Shown here piece by piece: positions 45,521 to 57,828 of a stretch of DNA of 64,000 bases (its first letter is position 1; the number at the start of each line of letters is the position of its first letter). This DNA comes from Zoroaster sp. YZ-2022 (Eukaryota; Echinodermata; Asteroidea; Forcipulatida; Zoroasteridae). The position numbers were made by a program, and so were the translations under genes. Location of the stretch: NCBI GenBank assembly GCA_029582265.1, contig CM055828.1, positions 30,252,459 to 30,316,458 on the forward strand. Direction: 5' to 3'. Under the pieces are notes generated by a model. The model saw nothing but the letters and a program-made list of their open reading frames with translations, did not search any database and was not told the DNA's origin.

Positions 45521-48500
45521 TGGAACTTATTCAATATCTCTGTAGTATACTGAATAATTAGGTTCACGTTGTAGCGGCTAATTACTCACCAATTAATAAG
45601 CCAAATTACCTTTGTGTACATTCAAGTATACCCAGTGTTATGATTTTAAGAATATTGAACAAAATTTGGTGATAAATAAAGATAATATAAAATTTCGTTC
45701 AAAATATCCAGGAAACATTCTGAAATATAGAGTGTTTATTTCACCACCTTGAACTGCATGGATTCTAATTTTTTTGAATACGCGGCTGGGTAGTTCGTGA
45801 ATCCGCGGTTGGAATATCTGGCCCAATACGCGGCTAGCTTCAGTCTGGTAATTCATTCCAGTTCACACTGGTTGATACCAATTTGAACAAGAATCTCACT
45901 GGAAGGTAGAAGCAGGAAATTACAAAACGTAGATCAACGATTATGCCTATCCCCAAAGCTTATATTAAAACTAGACAATAGGCAAACAAAAGCCTTGGAA
46001 TAAACAATGTAACCATAGTAATACTTGTTTACCTGTTGCGCAGTTTGCTAATCGTGTCTATCCCTAAAACTAAACAGTATAGGCGAAACAATTTTACCGT
46101 AACAAAAGATATGCAGCCGTATTATTAGCAGTATGCTCGCTAGACGCAAAGATGCTTCACTATTGTCTGAAATGTTGTTCCAGGGAGAAGGCAATATAAA
46201 TTGAAAAGACGATTTTACTAGAACTCAGGAGTAGGAAATTACAACGCGTAGATCAATGATTATGCCTATCTCCAAAGCTTATATTAAAACTAGACAACAG
46301 GCAAACGAAGCCTTGGAATAAACAATGTAACCTCGATAGTGGTCGTATTGTTTTAGCCCCAAGTAGAGGGGCGCCAAAACCGTCTGTCTGCGTCATTTGA
46401 AATTGTTGAAGTTGAATGAGAACCGTCTATGGTATAGTTGGATTGGTCTTGCTACACACAATTCTTGTAGCTGAGGAAGACAGGTTTGGGTTACCACCAA
46501 GTATCAACCGCAAGGATTTCTTGAAAATTTGATCTCGTTTGGTTTTGAGGGTTTGAACTGGACAGACAAGAAAAACAATTTTGCAGCCTGAAGTGATTTG
46601 AGACAAGTTTGCTGAAAATTATTTTAGTCTCCCGGCTCTTAGTAATGGCCTTGTTGAAGGCTTGTTGGCAGTTCTTTTTTGCTGCAATTGTGTTCGCTCT
46701 TGTGTGTCGAGTTGTTTGAGTCCCTGGTAAAGGGACACCAATACTGTTTATCTTTGTCAGCAAATGCGCGGTTTGCGGCAGTATCGTACCACTTCACAGC
46801 TGGCTGTATGGTATATAACGGCGATAGGATTCATTTTTAGCCAATATGATTGAGTTGTTCTTCTTTTCTCATTATACCCAACCTGGGCCAGTTTTAAAGG
46901 AGAACATTCCTTGCAAATCTTTTATTTATCCATATGTGTTTGTGATTACGTGCACTGCTCTTTTCCTGGTAAATAAATAATTGCACAAAGCAATTTATCA
47001 AGTCATGGCTAAGAGTAAAATCTCCCTTGTAAAAGCAAAATAGTTAAAAACCAAGCAGCAGTCAGACGATAATTGATAATCTTGGTGTTCGGTTGTGGTG
47101 GTTATTTTAGCGCAGTACATTATCTACTTTTGGATGAGTCATTGCATAAAACAATTTGCCATGTTATGGCTTAAGCATAATTGGGTGAATAAATGTATTT
47201 ATGACATAGCGTGACAATATCATTGGTGGTCATAAACTGGCACCATATGACTATTTTACAATGCTTTGGTCAATTAATTTGCAAGAAAATAAATATGCAT
47301 ATTTAGAAACCGGTAAATGTTTAATTTGATAGATGCACTACAGTGCATCAGCCAATCAACAAACGCCAACTAGAAATCATTTAACTAACCAGCTAAATCA
47401 TCGTGACGTGTAACAAGATCTTGAAATAAGAGAGTAATCGTAATTGAAAATGATGAAATGGTTAACTGAGCCAATCTCTTGAGTTTTGACAAAATACATA
47501 ACTGTATTATTAGCAGTAAACGAACAGTTGCTCCACTATTGTAAACAAAATGAAATTAATCCAGCGAGAAAAAAATCAATTTAATGGAAGATCTCACTGG
47601 AAGGTAGAAGCACACAGAGGCTTGACTATTGTCTGAAATATTGTTCCAACAAGAAGGTAATATAAATTGAAAAAAAGAATCTAAGCTTGTGCGATTTTTT
47701 CATCCACGATATATCGGCAAACATATATCGTGATTTTCTATAATATCGCAATTCATTTTTTATTCATGCATGATTGCTTTAGAGCCGATAACCACAGGTT
47801 ATCAAGCGTGACAATAAATCGCAAATTTGTTTGCAGAGCGTGTATGTACTTCTGAAGTAGTTCGCTTTTGTTTCTCACTTCCATGGAATTTCTGACTTGA
47901 CTCACAATGTCGATTTATTTTTTAATCGCGACATATTTTTTAATCGCGATTTGCCGATATGCCGATAACTTAAAAAGGTTCTCGATATCGTAATCGAATA
48001 AAAAAAGGTATCGCGATATTCGATATTATCGCGTTATCGCCTAAACTTGCATGTATGTCTTTTACATTATATTCGGTCTGCCTTAGATTGGGTTAAAGGT
48101 TGGTGATCAAGTGTGTATATTTTATTCGCATATCGCACTCAACCAATTTGTATTACAAAAGGGCAACATACTGAATGAATGGAGTAGCACCAAGACTTAC
48201 CATAGAGTTGTGTTGTATCATGATGGTATAAATTCAGTCTCTTTTATTATAAGGTCCACTGTTTATCAATTGACATAATGGTTGCTCTTGGTAACTGGCT
48301 CGATTATAGCGTTTAGATTGTATCATATGATTTATATCACCTGTTAATGGATTGTTTTATTACTGGCATACTCATCAAGCAAGTCAGCGCTCCAGGGTGC
48401 TCATTACTGGAATTAAAAATTAATCATTTACATTCTGTACTGCTGGTGATGTGAAAACCATTATGGCTACAATTAAGGAAACTCTTATTATGTAGACGTA

Positions 48501-50459
48501 TTCAGATTGCTGTGTATTGTGTAAGGCTTCATGAAGCTGAGAAGGTTAGCTGAGATGGTTAGCTGAGATGCTGATGATTTTGAAAGTGGGGGCCTAATCC
48601 AAACCAGCGAACGCTGGAACTTTACAATTAAAAACTAGAAACTAGAAACTTAACACTTAAATGAAGTGGAATTAAACATTAGGCATAATTTTATCTATTG
48701 CTTTGTTTTGGGGAATGCAAACATTTCCAAAAAGGTTTTGAATAAGGAAAACAGGAATTTGTGACGTTTACAATCCCACAACCCTCTACATACCTTGTAG
48801 AAAATAAAGTATCCACTCTCAGAAAAGAAAGGAAAAGGGCATCAAAATTTGAATAAAAAAATGGTATCCCAAATAAAAGGCCTAATTAATGTAACCACAA
48901 TCATTTTTATATGTTTTATACTGTAGATCTACGTCCGTGTAGTCCGATTTGTTATAATTATTTCATGTTGAAGTGTTCAAAGACCTGTTCTTGAATGCAT
49001 AACTGTAGTTCTGGCAAAAGGCCTGTGAGATTGATTGATAGAGATTTAAAACATCATTTGTGTAAAGGATTACTAGAGGTATCATGCTGGCTATTGGTGT
49101 TACTTAGTAAACAATGAAAAGTATGTGGAATCTGAGCTCTGAGCTTGGATGAAAGAAATCCGTAATAGCATCCCCAGGTTTCGTATATCACCAAATAAAA
49201 TGTAATATTATGAACAAATTACATCCCTTCAACTAAAAGAAATCCTTTCTGTTTTATGATCGCATATAACGTGAACTGTGTGATTTTTGTCATTTCGTAT
49301 ACGGACCTCAATTTGACCTTTTCTTCCGGTTGAACCGGAAGTTTAACAAACAAGATAGACTGAAGTAACATTATAGGGTCTGCAGCCAATGTCATAGGGA
49401 AATTGAATATGACTTATGAGAATAAAGTGACTATAGTGACATATTATCGCTTTAAAAATAAGTTTGACGTCATCACAAATCACAGCGCCACCTTACAGCA
49501 GTTTTAAAAGGGAATATATTCCCATCTCAGAAATTTTAGAACAGAATTTCACAAAATGTAGTATGATGATAGAGACGTCCAATTTATTACTTTTGTGAAG
49601 TATAAATTTAGTAACGCCACTGAACTGGAAGTTAAGGTGTTCAGCATAGCACATATTATGTAATGTTAATTATATATTATGAACAATCATCTCCTGAACT
49701 AAAGTAGGTCCTCATGACCAGGAAGTATTATTGTGTCAAATGACCTGATGACCTGATTACCTTCAAATGACCTGATGTGACCTTTACTTCCAGTTGAATT
49801 GAACATACTCTAACGCAAAATTGATAAATGTAGTCTTCTGAAGTTGACATTGATAAAGTTATAAAACAAAATTTCGAATTCTGTTGACATTTTCAAAAAT
49901 ATGATTGTGACGTCATCAATCATATTTTCATTGTATTGGAAGTTAACCCAAAAACCTAGTGTTTGTTAAAAAACAAAAACATTAGCTCTAGTTTTATTCG
50001 GTCTTGTGCCGCTTTCTTAGTCTGGCCCCACCCATAAAATAAACAGATTAAAAGAAGGATCCATACCTGGAAATAATTTACCTTCATATTGTTTTCAATT
50101 TAGACACAAATTTAACTGTTAATGTTAAAGTGAGATTTCTAGATGTTTGCTGTTGTCCGCCCACTTTTGTAACATTGTGGTCTCTCCCTTTACATAGGTA
50201 GAATACAAGAAAGGTATATATTTGAAAATGTTTTATCTTCATCCTGTTTCCTTTTAAGACACACTTTGAAACTAAATTTGAACTCAGGTTTCTCGTTTAT
50301 GGTGTTGTACCGCCCACGTTTTTAATAGTGTGGCCCGCACCAACAAATAGGCAGAATACCAGAGGACTCTCCATCTGAGAATGTTTTACTCATATCCCAT
50401 TTTAATTTTTCGTTCGGGAGTTCACGCCTATCCTCCGTCTCACAAATTTTTTCACGCTG
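45521..50459. other. long non-coding stretch with local duplicated pieces
   Basis: No supported gene. A ~105-bp piece (GATTATGCCTATCCCCAAAG ... GCCTTGGAATAAACAATG) at about 45,905-46,010 recurs at about 46,225-46,330. Around 47,690-48,050 there are many ATCGCGATAT-type words between AAGCTTGTGCGAT and GCGATAACGCGAT-like mirrored ends, perhaps a decayed inverted-repeat element. Around 49,300-49,990 diverged repeats share ACTTCC(A/G)GTTGAA and TGACGTCATCA. Around 50,030-50,400 a ~170-bp unit recurs imperfectly about twice. Confidence 0.4.
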
Positions 50460-50507
50460 TTGAAGTCAGTCGGCAAATTTGCTTCTATAGCCCCCCCCCC
50501 CCCCCTA

Positions 50508-50745
50508 GGATTATGCCTTTGCTACGGCCTTGACCCAGAGATTCTAACATTTAAACAAATCAGAAATTGTTGCCTTTGCTACGGCCCTGACCCAGAGATT
50601 CAAACATTTAAACAAATCAGAAATTGTTGCCTTTGCTACGGCCCTGACCCAGAGATTCTAACATTTAAACAAATCAGAAATTGTTGCCTTTGCTACGGCC
50701 CTGACCCAGAGATTCTAACATTTAAACAAATCAGAAATTTGCAGC
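50508..50745. repeat. 57-bp minisatellite, four copies
   Basis: Four near-identical units starting TTGCCTTTGCTACGGCCCTG and holding GACCCAGAGATTCTAACATT. They are preceded by a run of C at about 50,490-50,506. The 57-bp period is a multiple of three, so one frame stays open through the array, but no gene context supports coding. Confidence 0.95.
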
Positions 50746-51237
50746 AAAAAATCCATTGTTCGTGGCTGTTCATGCATGGGGATAGTAGTGTGTGTGCGTA
50801 TACACGTGTCAGTGCCACACCCCCCAACACACACACAAACACCCAGGGGCGATTACACATTGTACATCTTCATGCTTTCTTTTGTGTACCTTCACGCTGA
50901 CTGGTGAAATCATGGATACCTACTGATAATTTTGGTGTTGCGTAAAATTTCAATTTCTGTGATATGCGTAATTGTTCGTTCGCTGTTATTGATTCTGATG
51001 CAAGTGGCCCTGTTATTGATGTGTTGATGACTTCGGGGTGGTGATATTGTTGCTTATTTGACAAATTAAAGAATATTCATGATGATCAAATGATCAATTT
51101 GCATCCCTGAGGCTGACAATGCTCTTGATCCACATTTAGAATCTTGTTTTGCTGAAAGCTTGGCCGCCTTAAAAAAAACACTGCATTGGACATTTCCCTC
51201 GATTTTGTGTTTGATGTGTTTGATGTGTTTTAGTGGA

Positions 51238-51671
<434 letters not shown>

Positions 51672-52105
51672 GTGCCACTCAAAATTTAATAAGAGTGCCA
51701 GATACATGCTTTCCTAGTATCCAGCTCAAGCTTGAAATATATAATAATCTACAACATTCCTAGATCTGACATAATATAAAATGATAAAACAAATCAAACG
51801 ACAACATGAGAGATTTTCGTTTGGGTTGAATCATAATATTCCTCATATACGAGACACCAATATTACTGACTGGACTACATAATGAATGACTAGTTGAATT
51901 ACTTGAGATATGGTCCACTTCCAGCATTTATACTGGTGACATTATAAACAGCTTTTGGTATAACATTATAGGGCTGGATAACATCATGGGTCAAATTACA
52001 TAAGGTCCCGCTCTAACAACGAGTGATGAGTGAGATAAAATGTGTCGCTAAATTAATAATAATTATGATAGGTGCTATTATGGAATGTATTTGATAACAT
52101 TTTAG
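51672..52105. other. non-coding, probably intron or 5' flank of the HYR/discoidin gene
   Basis: AT-rich, no exon recognised. Confidence 0.4.
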
Positions 52106-52178
52106 GCTAGTTGCAGCATGACAACACAGGAACTTCAAACGAGTCCACCTGACATAGCAACAACAACAGCTGATGGAG
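52106..52178 (+). CDS. possible linker exon upstream of the HYR exons
   Basis: Between ACATTTTAG and GTAAGA. Phase 0 at the start and phase 1 at the end, which fits the phase-1 start of the HYR exon at 53,073. The encoded 24 residues include MTTQELQTSPPDIATTTADG, a Thr/Pro-rich linker-like stretch. Support is only phase, splice sites and position. Confidence 0.45.
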
Positions 52179-52580
52179 GTAAGAATGATTCAACAAGGAT
52201 ATCATCACATTCCTTATCAAGGTCACTTTAGTGAATTGTCTTTTGAAAATAAAATGTTTTTGGGGTAAATATGTCTGTCAAGAAGGTTTGAAACAATTCA
52301 GGGCAGTGGCTGAATTACACAGGGGAAAACGCCCACCCCATCTCACCATTGTAAAAGGTGTATTTTCAATGTATTATTTAAGAATAAAAATTATCAACTC
52401 ATCAAAATTCAACAAAATAATTTGTTTACCAGATTGTTGATACTCAATGACATTGAATTTGGGTTGTTTTTTTGTGGTCAACTTCCAAACATTGATCTTT
52501 TTCAATATAAATGGCACTGGATATTGAAATTTAAAAACGATTAAATTAGCATTTATGAACGGGAATAAAAGTTTGACACT

Positions 52581-52711
52581 TGGTCTTTTCCGCAGGATAA
52601 AGACCTCGGGTAGTGGCCACGGGCGATAAATGACTTTCACTTCGGTTCGGTTCTGTTCGGTCCCTTATCGCCCGTGGCCACGACCCTCGGTCTTTATCCT
52701 GTGGTAAAGAC
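52581..52711. mobile_element. 131-bp hairpin element
   Basis: Arms of about 48 bp: AGGATAAAGACCTCGGGTAG and TGGCCACGGGCGATAA at the left are mirrored by TTATCGCCCGTGGCCA and CTCGGTCTTTATCCT at the right, with a 34-bp loop rich in CGGTTCGGTTC. Probably a small MITE in the intron before the first HYR exon. A regulatory hairpin is possible but unsupported. Confidence 0.75.
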
Positions 52712-53072
52712 CGCGCAATAAAGATCCCATAACACAGAATATCGTCTATTTCAGTGGTGCTCTGACTCATTTTGTTATTTAAAAGGAGATTCCCTTTCCA
52801 TCCTTATGATAACGTCATCAATAAACACATTAACAATATTAGGGACACAAATTATGAATATTATAATCACTCTTATACACGAGTGAAGGAACCTCAACAG
52901 ACCGTCTCTCCTAAACAGTGCCCCTAAACCACTTTTAAGAGGATAATGATAATCAGGATATAAAGGAGATGACTTATTTCAAATAGTTTCGACTAAGCGT
53001 ACAGCTGGAGAAAAAAAGAGGAATTTCTTTAAACTCATTCACTTCTTTTCCCCCTTCCTACTCTGACACCAG

Positions 53073-53336
53073 TCGATACTCAAGGTCCTGAAGTAACCTG
53101 CCCAGATGTCTACAGCTACACCAATGACATCGATACACGTGTCCCAGTCCGCTGGTACTGTCGTGCCACAGATGACGTTGATGGGGCCATTTACCAAATC
53201 ACGTGTAAGGACGAGGACGAAGGGACGACCGTCACATCAGGTGACGAGTTTAAAGCGGGTAACACGACAATCACGTGTTCAGCGTCAGATGCGGCTGGTA
53301 ACCAGGGACAGTGTGGGTTCTTTGTCCATGTCATAG
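53073..53336 (+). CDS. HYR domain exon, copy 1
   Basis: 264 nt, phase 1 at both ends (GACACCAG acceptor, GTATGA donor), 88 residues. The HYR pattern is clear: TQGPEVTCPD at the start, RATDDVDGAI in the middle, then SGDEFKAGNTTITCSASDAA and GNQGQCGFFVHVI. HYR domains are extracellular, Ig-like adhesion modules first named from sea urchin hyalin. The symmetric phase lets any number of these exons splice in frame. Confidence 0.9.
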
Positions 53337-53680
53337 GTATGAACTTAATTGTTTAATTTGTTGAAACTTTACTTTTACTAAGTAGGCCTATGCTGATGCG
53401 TGATGACAAGATGGCCGCACTCAGATTGCGCCCAAATTATTTCGTTTATGTTTTTATTTTTTAATTAGTTGTTTTAACGATGAGCTGTATTGTTTTGTCG
53501 AATAATGTTTTGTAATCTGTGTTGGCCAAACTATTTTAGTGTAGGCCCATTTTATATTGTACTGTATGTTGTTTCTATTGCTGCGTGTGTACTTAGTAAG
53601 TCTCCTTCAGATAGAAGTAAATGCTATACAAATGGCAACAGTGAACTTGGATAATCATAAGGTTCTTTGTTTGTCTACAG

Positions 53681-53955
53681 TTTGCTCCTGTTGTGCTCCA
53701 CTTGGCATGGAAAACGGCACCATACTCGACAGTCAGATCACTGCGTCGAGCGTCTTAAACAATTTGTTATTTAAAAGGAGATTCCCCTTCCATCCTTATG
53801 ATAACCCCCTTAAGAAACACATTAACAATATTAGGGACACAAATTATGAATATTATAATCACTCTTATACACGAGTGAAGGAACCTCAACAGACCGTCTC
53901 TCCTAAACAGTGCCCCAAAAACACTTTGAAGAGGATAATGATAATCAGGATATAA
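53681..53955 (+). pseudogene. chimeric discoidin exon start, copy 1
   Basis: After TTGTCTACAG it encodes VCSCCAPLGMENGTILDSQ and ITASSVLNN, the N-terminal end of an F5/8 type C domain. At about 53,762 it runs into intron-derived sequence that stays open for about 63 codons (LLFKRRFPFHPYDN...) to a TAA. The normal donor and the rest of the exon are missing. Inclusion would end the protein early; skipping keeps HYR exons in frame. Confidence 0.75.
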
Positions 53956-54064
53956 AGGAGATGACTTATTTCAAATAGTTTCGACCAAGCGTACAGCTGG
54001 AGAAAAAAAAAGGAATTTCTTTAAACTCATTCACTTGATTTCCCCCTTCCTACTCTGACACCAG

Positions 54065-54328
54065 TCGATACTCAAGGTCCTGAAGTAACCTGCCCAGATG
54101 TCTACAGCTACACCAATGACATCGATACACGTGTCCCAGTCCGCTGGTACTGTCGTGCCACAGATGACGTTGATGGGGCCATTTACCAAATCACGTGTAA
54201 GGACGAGGACGAAGGGACGACCGTCACATCAGGTGACGAGTTTAAAGCGGGTAACACGACAATCACGTGTTCAGCGTCAGATGCGGCTGGTAACCAGGGA
54301 CAGTGTGGGTTCTTTGTCCATGTCATAG
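54065..54328 (+). CDS. HYR domain exon, copy 2
   Basis: 264 nt, same encoded domain as copy 1, same splice borders and phase. Confidence 0.9.
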
Positions 54329-54672
54329 GTATGAACTTAATTGTTTAATTTGTTGAAACTTTACTTTTACTAAGTAGGCCTATGCTGATGCGTATTGACA
54401 AGATGGCCGCACTCAGATTGCGCCCAAATTATTTCGTTTATGTTTTTATATTTTAATTAGTTGTTTTAACGATGAGCTGTATTGTTTTGTCGAATAATGT
54501 TTTGTAATCTGTGTTGGCCAAACTATTTTAGTGTAGGCCCATTTTATATTGTACTGTATGTTGTTTCTATTGCTGCGTGTGTACTTAGTAAGTCTCCTTC
54601 AGATAGAAGTAAATGCTATACAAATGGCAACAGTGAACTTGGATAATCATAAGGTTCTTTGTTTGTCTACAG

Positions 54673-54785
54673 TTTGCTCCTGTTGTGCTCCACTTGGCAT
54701 GGAAAACGGCACCATACTCGACAGTCAGATCACTGCGTCGAGCGTCTTAAACAATTTGTTATTTAAAAGGATTCCATCCTTATGA
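54673..54785 (+). pseudogene. chimeric discoidin exon start, copy 2
   Basis: Same discoidin start, but the read-through is short (LLFKRIPSL then stop). The following 54,773-54,840 segment has several small deletions and a repeated TTTGTTATTTAAAGG, lengthening this unit to 1,048 bp. Confidence 0.75.
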
Positions 54786-55112
54786 TAACCCTTAAGAAAA
54801 TATTAGGACACAAATTATGAATATTTGTTATTTAAAGGAGATTCCCTTCCATCCTTATGATAACCCCTAAGAACATTAACAATATTAGGGACACAAATTA
54901 TGAATATTATAATCACTCTTATACACGAGTGAAGGAACCTCAACAGACCGTCTCTCCCAAACAGTGCCCCAAAAACACTTTTGAAGAGGATAATGATAAT
55001 CAGGATATAAAGGAGATGACTTATTTCAAATAGTTTCGACCAAGCGTACAGCTGGAGAAAAAAAAATTTCTTTAAACTCATTCACTTGATTTCCTTCCTA
55101 CTCTGACACCAG

Positions 55113-55373
55113 TCGATACTCAAGGTCCTGAAGTAACCTGCCCAGATGTCTACAGCTACACCAATGACATCGATACACGTGTCCCAGTCCGCTGGTACTG
55201 TCGTGCCACAGATGACGTTGATGGGGCATTTACAAAATCACGTAAGGACGAGGACGAAGGGACGACCGTCACATCAGGTGACGAGTTTAAAGCGGGTAAC
55301 ACGACAATCACGTGTTCAGCGTCAGATGCGGCTGGTAACCAGGGACAGTGTGGGTTCTTTGTCCATGTCATAG
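55113..55373 (+). CDS. HYR domain exon, copy 3, altered
   Basis: 261 nt. One base is lost at GGGGC-ATT and two at CACG--TAAGG, so the total change is minus three and the frame recovers. Residues between become GAFTKSRKD, and the Cys of ITCKDED is lost. It is open throughout, but the clustered indels could also be sequence errors. Confidence 0.75.
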
Positions 55374-55717
55374 GTATGAAATTAATTGTTTAATTTGTTG
55401 AAACTTTACTTTTACTAAGTAGGCCTATGCTGATGCGTGATGACAAGATGGCCGCACTCAGATTGCGCCCAAATTATTTCGTTTATGTTTTTATTTTTTA
55501 ATTAGTTGTTTTAACGATGAGCTGTATTGTTTTGTCGAATAATGTTTTGTAATCTGTGTTGGCCAAACTATTTTAGTGTAGGCCCATTTTATATTGGACT
55601 GTATGTTGTTTCTATTGCTGCGCGTGTACTTAGTAAGTCTCCTTCAGATAGAAGTAAATGCTATACAAATGGCAGCAGTGAACTTGGATAATCATAAGGT
55701 TCTTTGTTTGTCTACAG

Positions 55718-55992
55718 TTTGCTCCTGTTGTGCTCCACTTGGCATGGAAAACGGCACCATACTCGACAGTCAGATCACTGCGTCGAGCGTCTTAAACAAT
55801 TTGTTATTTAAAAGGAGATTCCCCTTCCATCCTTATGATAACCCCCTTAAGAAACACATTAACAATATTAGGGACACAAATTATGAATATTATAATCACT
55901 CTTATACACGAGTGAAGGAACCTCAACAGACCGTCTCTCCTAAACAGTGCCCCAAAAACACTTTGAAGAGGATAATGATAATCAGGATATAA
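55718..55992 (+). pseudogene. chimeric discoidin exon start, copy 3
   Basis: As copy 1, with the long open read-through to 55,992. Confidence 0.75.
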
Positions 55993-56101
55993 AGGAGATG
56001 ACTTATTTCAAATAGTTTCGACCAAGCGTACAGCTGGAGAAAAAAAAAAAAATTTCTTTAAACTCATTCACTTGATTTCCCCCTTCCTACTCTGACACCA
56101 G

Positions 56102-56365
56102 TCGATACTCAAGGTCCTGAAGTAACCTGCCCAGATGTCTACAGCTACTCCAATGACATCGATACACGTGTCCCAGTCCGCTGGTACTGTCGTGCCACAG
56201 ATGACGTTGATGGGGCCATTTACAAAATCACGTGTAAGGACGAGGACGAAGGGACGACCGTCACATCAGGTGACGAGTTTAAAGCGGGTAACACGACAAT
56301 CACGTGTTCAGCGTCAGATGCGGCTGGTAACCAGGGACAGTGTGGGTTCTTTGTCCATGTCATAG
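56102..56365 (+). CDS. HYR domain exon, copy 4
   Basis: 264 nt, intact. Differs from copy 1 by Tyr-Ser-Asn for Tyr-Thr-Asn near the start and Lys for Gln before ITCKDED. Confidence 0.9.
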
Positions 56366-56709
56366 GTATGAAATTAATTGTTTAATTTGTTGAAACTTTA
56401 CTTTTACTAAGTAGGCCTATGCTGATGCGTGATGACAAGATGGCCGCACTCAGATTGCGCCCAAATTATTTCGTTTATGTTTTTATTTTTTAATTAGTTG
56501 TTTTAACGATGAGCTGTATTGTTTTGTCGAATAATGTTTTGTAATCTGTGTTGGCCAAACTATTTTAGTGTAGGCCCATTTTATATTGGTCTGTATGTTG
56601 TTTCTATTGCTGCGCGTGTACTTAGTAAGTCTCCTTCAGATAGAAGTAAATGCTATACAAATGGCAGCAGTGAACTTGGATAATCATAAGGTTCTTTGTT
56701 TGTCTACAG

Positions 56710-56984
56710 TTTGCTCCTGTTGTGCTCCACTTGGCATGGAAAACGGCACCATACTCGACAGTCAGATCACTGCGTCGAGCGTCTTAAACAATTTGTTATT
56801 TAAAAGGAGATTCCCCTTCCATCCTTATGATAACCCCCTTAAGAAACACATTAACAATATTAGGAACACAAATTATAAATATTATAATCACTCTTATACA
56901 CGAGTGAAGGAACCTCAACAGACCGTCTCTCCTAAACAGTGCCCCAAAAACACTTTGAAGAGGATAATGATAATCAGGATATAA
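56710..56984 (+). pseudogene. chimeric discoidin exon start, copy 4
   Basis: As copy 1, read-through open to 56,984, with minor substitutions (NIRNTNYKYYN). Confidence 0.75.
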
Positions 56985-57092
56985 AGGAGATGACTTATTT
57001 CAAATAGTTTAGACCAAGTGTACAGCTGGAGAAAAAAAAGGAATTTCTTTAAACTCATTCACTTGTTTTCCCCCTTCCTACTCTGACACCAG

Positions 57093-57356
57093 TCGATACT
57101 CAAGGTCCTGAAGTAACCTGCCCAGATGTCTACAGCTACACCAATGACATCGATACACGTGTCCCAGTCCGCTGGTACTGTCGTGCCACAGATGACGTTG
57201 ATGGGGCCATTTACCAAATCACGTGTAAGGACGAGGACGAAGGGACGACCGTCACATCAGGTGACGAGTTTAAAGCGGGTAACACGACAATCACGTGTTC
57301 AGCGTCAGATGCGGCTGGTAACCAGGGACAGTGTGGGTTCTTTGTCCATGTCATAG
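57093..57356 (+). CDS. HYR domain exon, copy 5
   Basis: 264 nt, same domain. It is the copy that directly precedes the complete discoidin exons, so it is probably the original one. Its downstream intron differs more from those of copies 1-4. Confidence 0.9.
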
Positions 57357-57699
57357 GTATGAACTTAATTGTTGAATTTGTTCAAACTTGTTTCACTCAA
57401 TAGGCCTGTGCTGATGCGCGAGTGCAAGATGGCCGCACTCAGATTGCGCCCAAATTATTTTGTTTTTGTTTTTATTTTTTTATTTAGTTGTTTTAACTAT
57501 GAGCTGTATTGTATTGTCGAATAATGTTTTGTAATCTGTGTTGGCCAAACTATTTCCGTGTAGGCCCATTTGATGTTATTGTTTCTATAGCTAAGCGTGT
57601 ACATGGTAAGTCTCCTTCAAATAGAAGTAAATGTTGTATTACTTTCTAGATAACAGTGAACTCACTTGGATAATCATAAGGTTCTTTATTTGTCTACAG

Positions 57700-57828
57700 T
57701 TTGTGACTGTTGTGCTCCACTTGGCATGGAAAACGGCACCATACTCGACAGTCAGATCACTGCGCCAAGCGTCTTAAACAACGACTATGTGAACTACAGC
57801 TCAGCACTTGCCCGACTGAACAGTCACA
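57700..57828 (+). CDS. discoidin (F5/8 type C) domain, exon 1
   Basis: 129 nt, phase 1 at both ends, TTGTCTACAG to GTAAGT. Encodes VCDCCAPLGMENGTILDSQ, ITAPSVLNNDYV and ALARLNSHS. PLGMENGxIxDSQIxAS is the usual start of F5/8 type C domains, which bind glycans, lipids or matrix partners outside the cell. This is the only complete version of this exon in the window. Confidence 0.9.

Larger units (their letters stand above)
52771..57780 (+). repeat. ~990-bp tandem array of HYR exon plus discoidin exon start
   Basis: Four full units and a fifth partial one, with spacings of 992, 1,048, 989 and 991 bp between HYR exon landmarks. Each unit runs from TTTGTTATTTAAAAGG in intron sequence, through the HYR exon and the next intron, to a break inside the discoidin exon after GTCTTAAACAA. 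Intron sequence is nearly identical between units 1-4, and the first and last edges are more diverged. The shared AACAA/TTTGTT at the joint may be junction homology. Confidence 0.93.

Noticed and set aside
46491..46763. 90-codon minus-strand frame
   Set aside because: Some basic, retroelement-like flavour, but no motif that I can name and no splice context.
53106..53336. 76-codon Met-start frame over each HYR exon (MSTATPMTSIHVSQ...)
   Set aside because: It is another frame of the HYR exon; the phase-1 frame carries the conserved HYR pattern.
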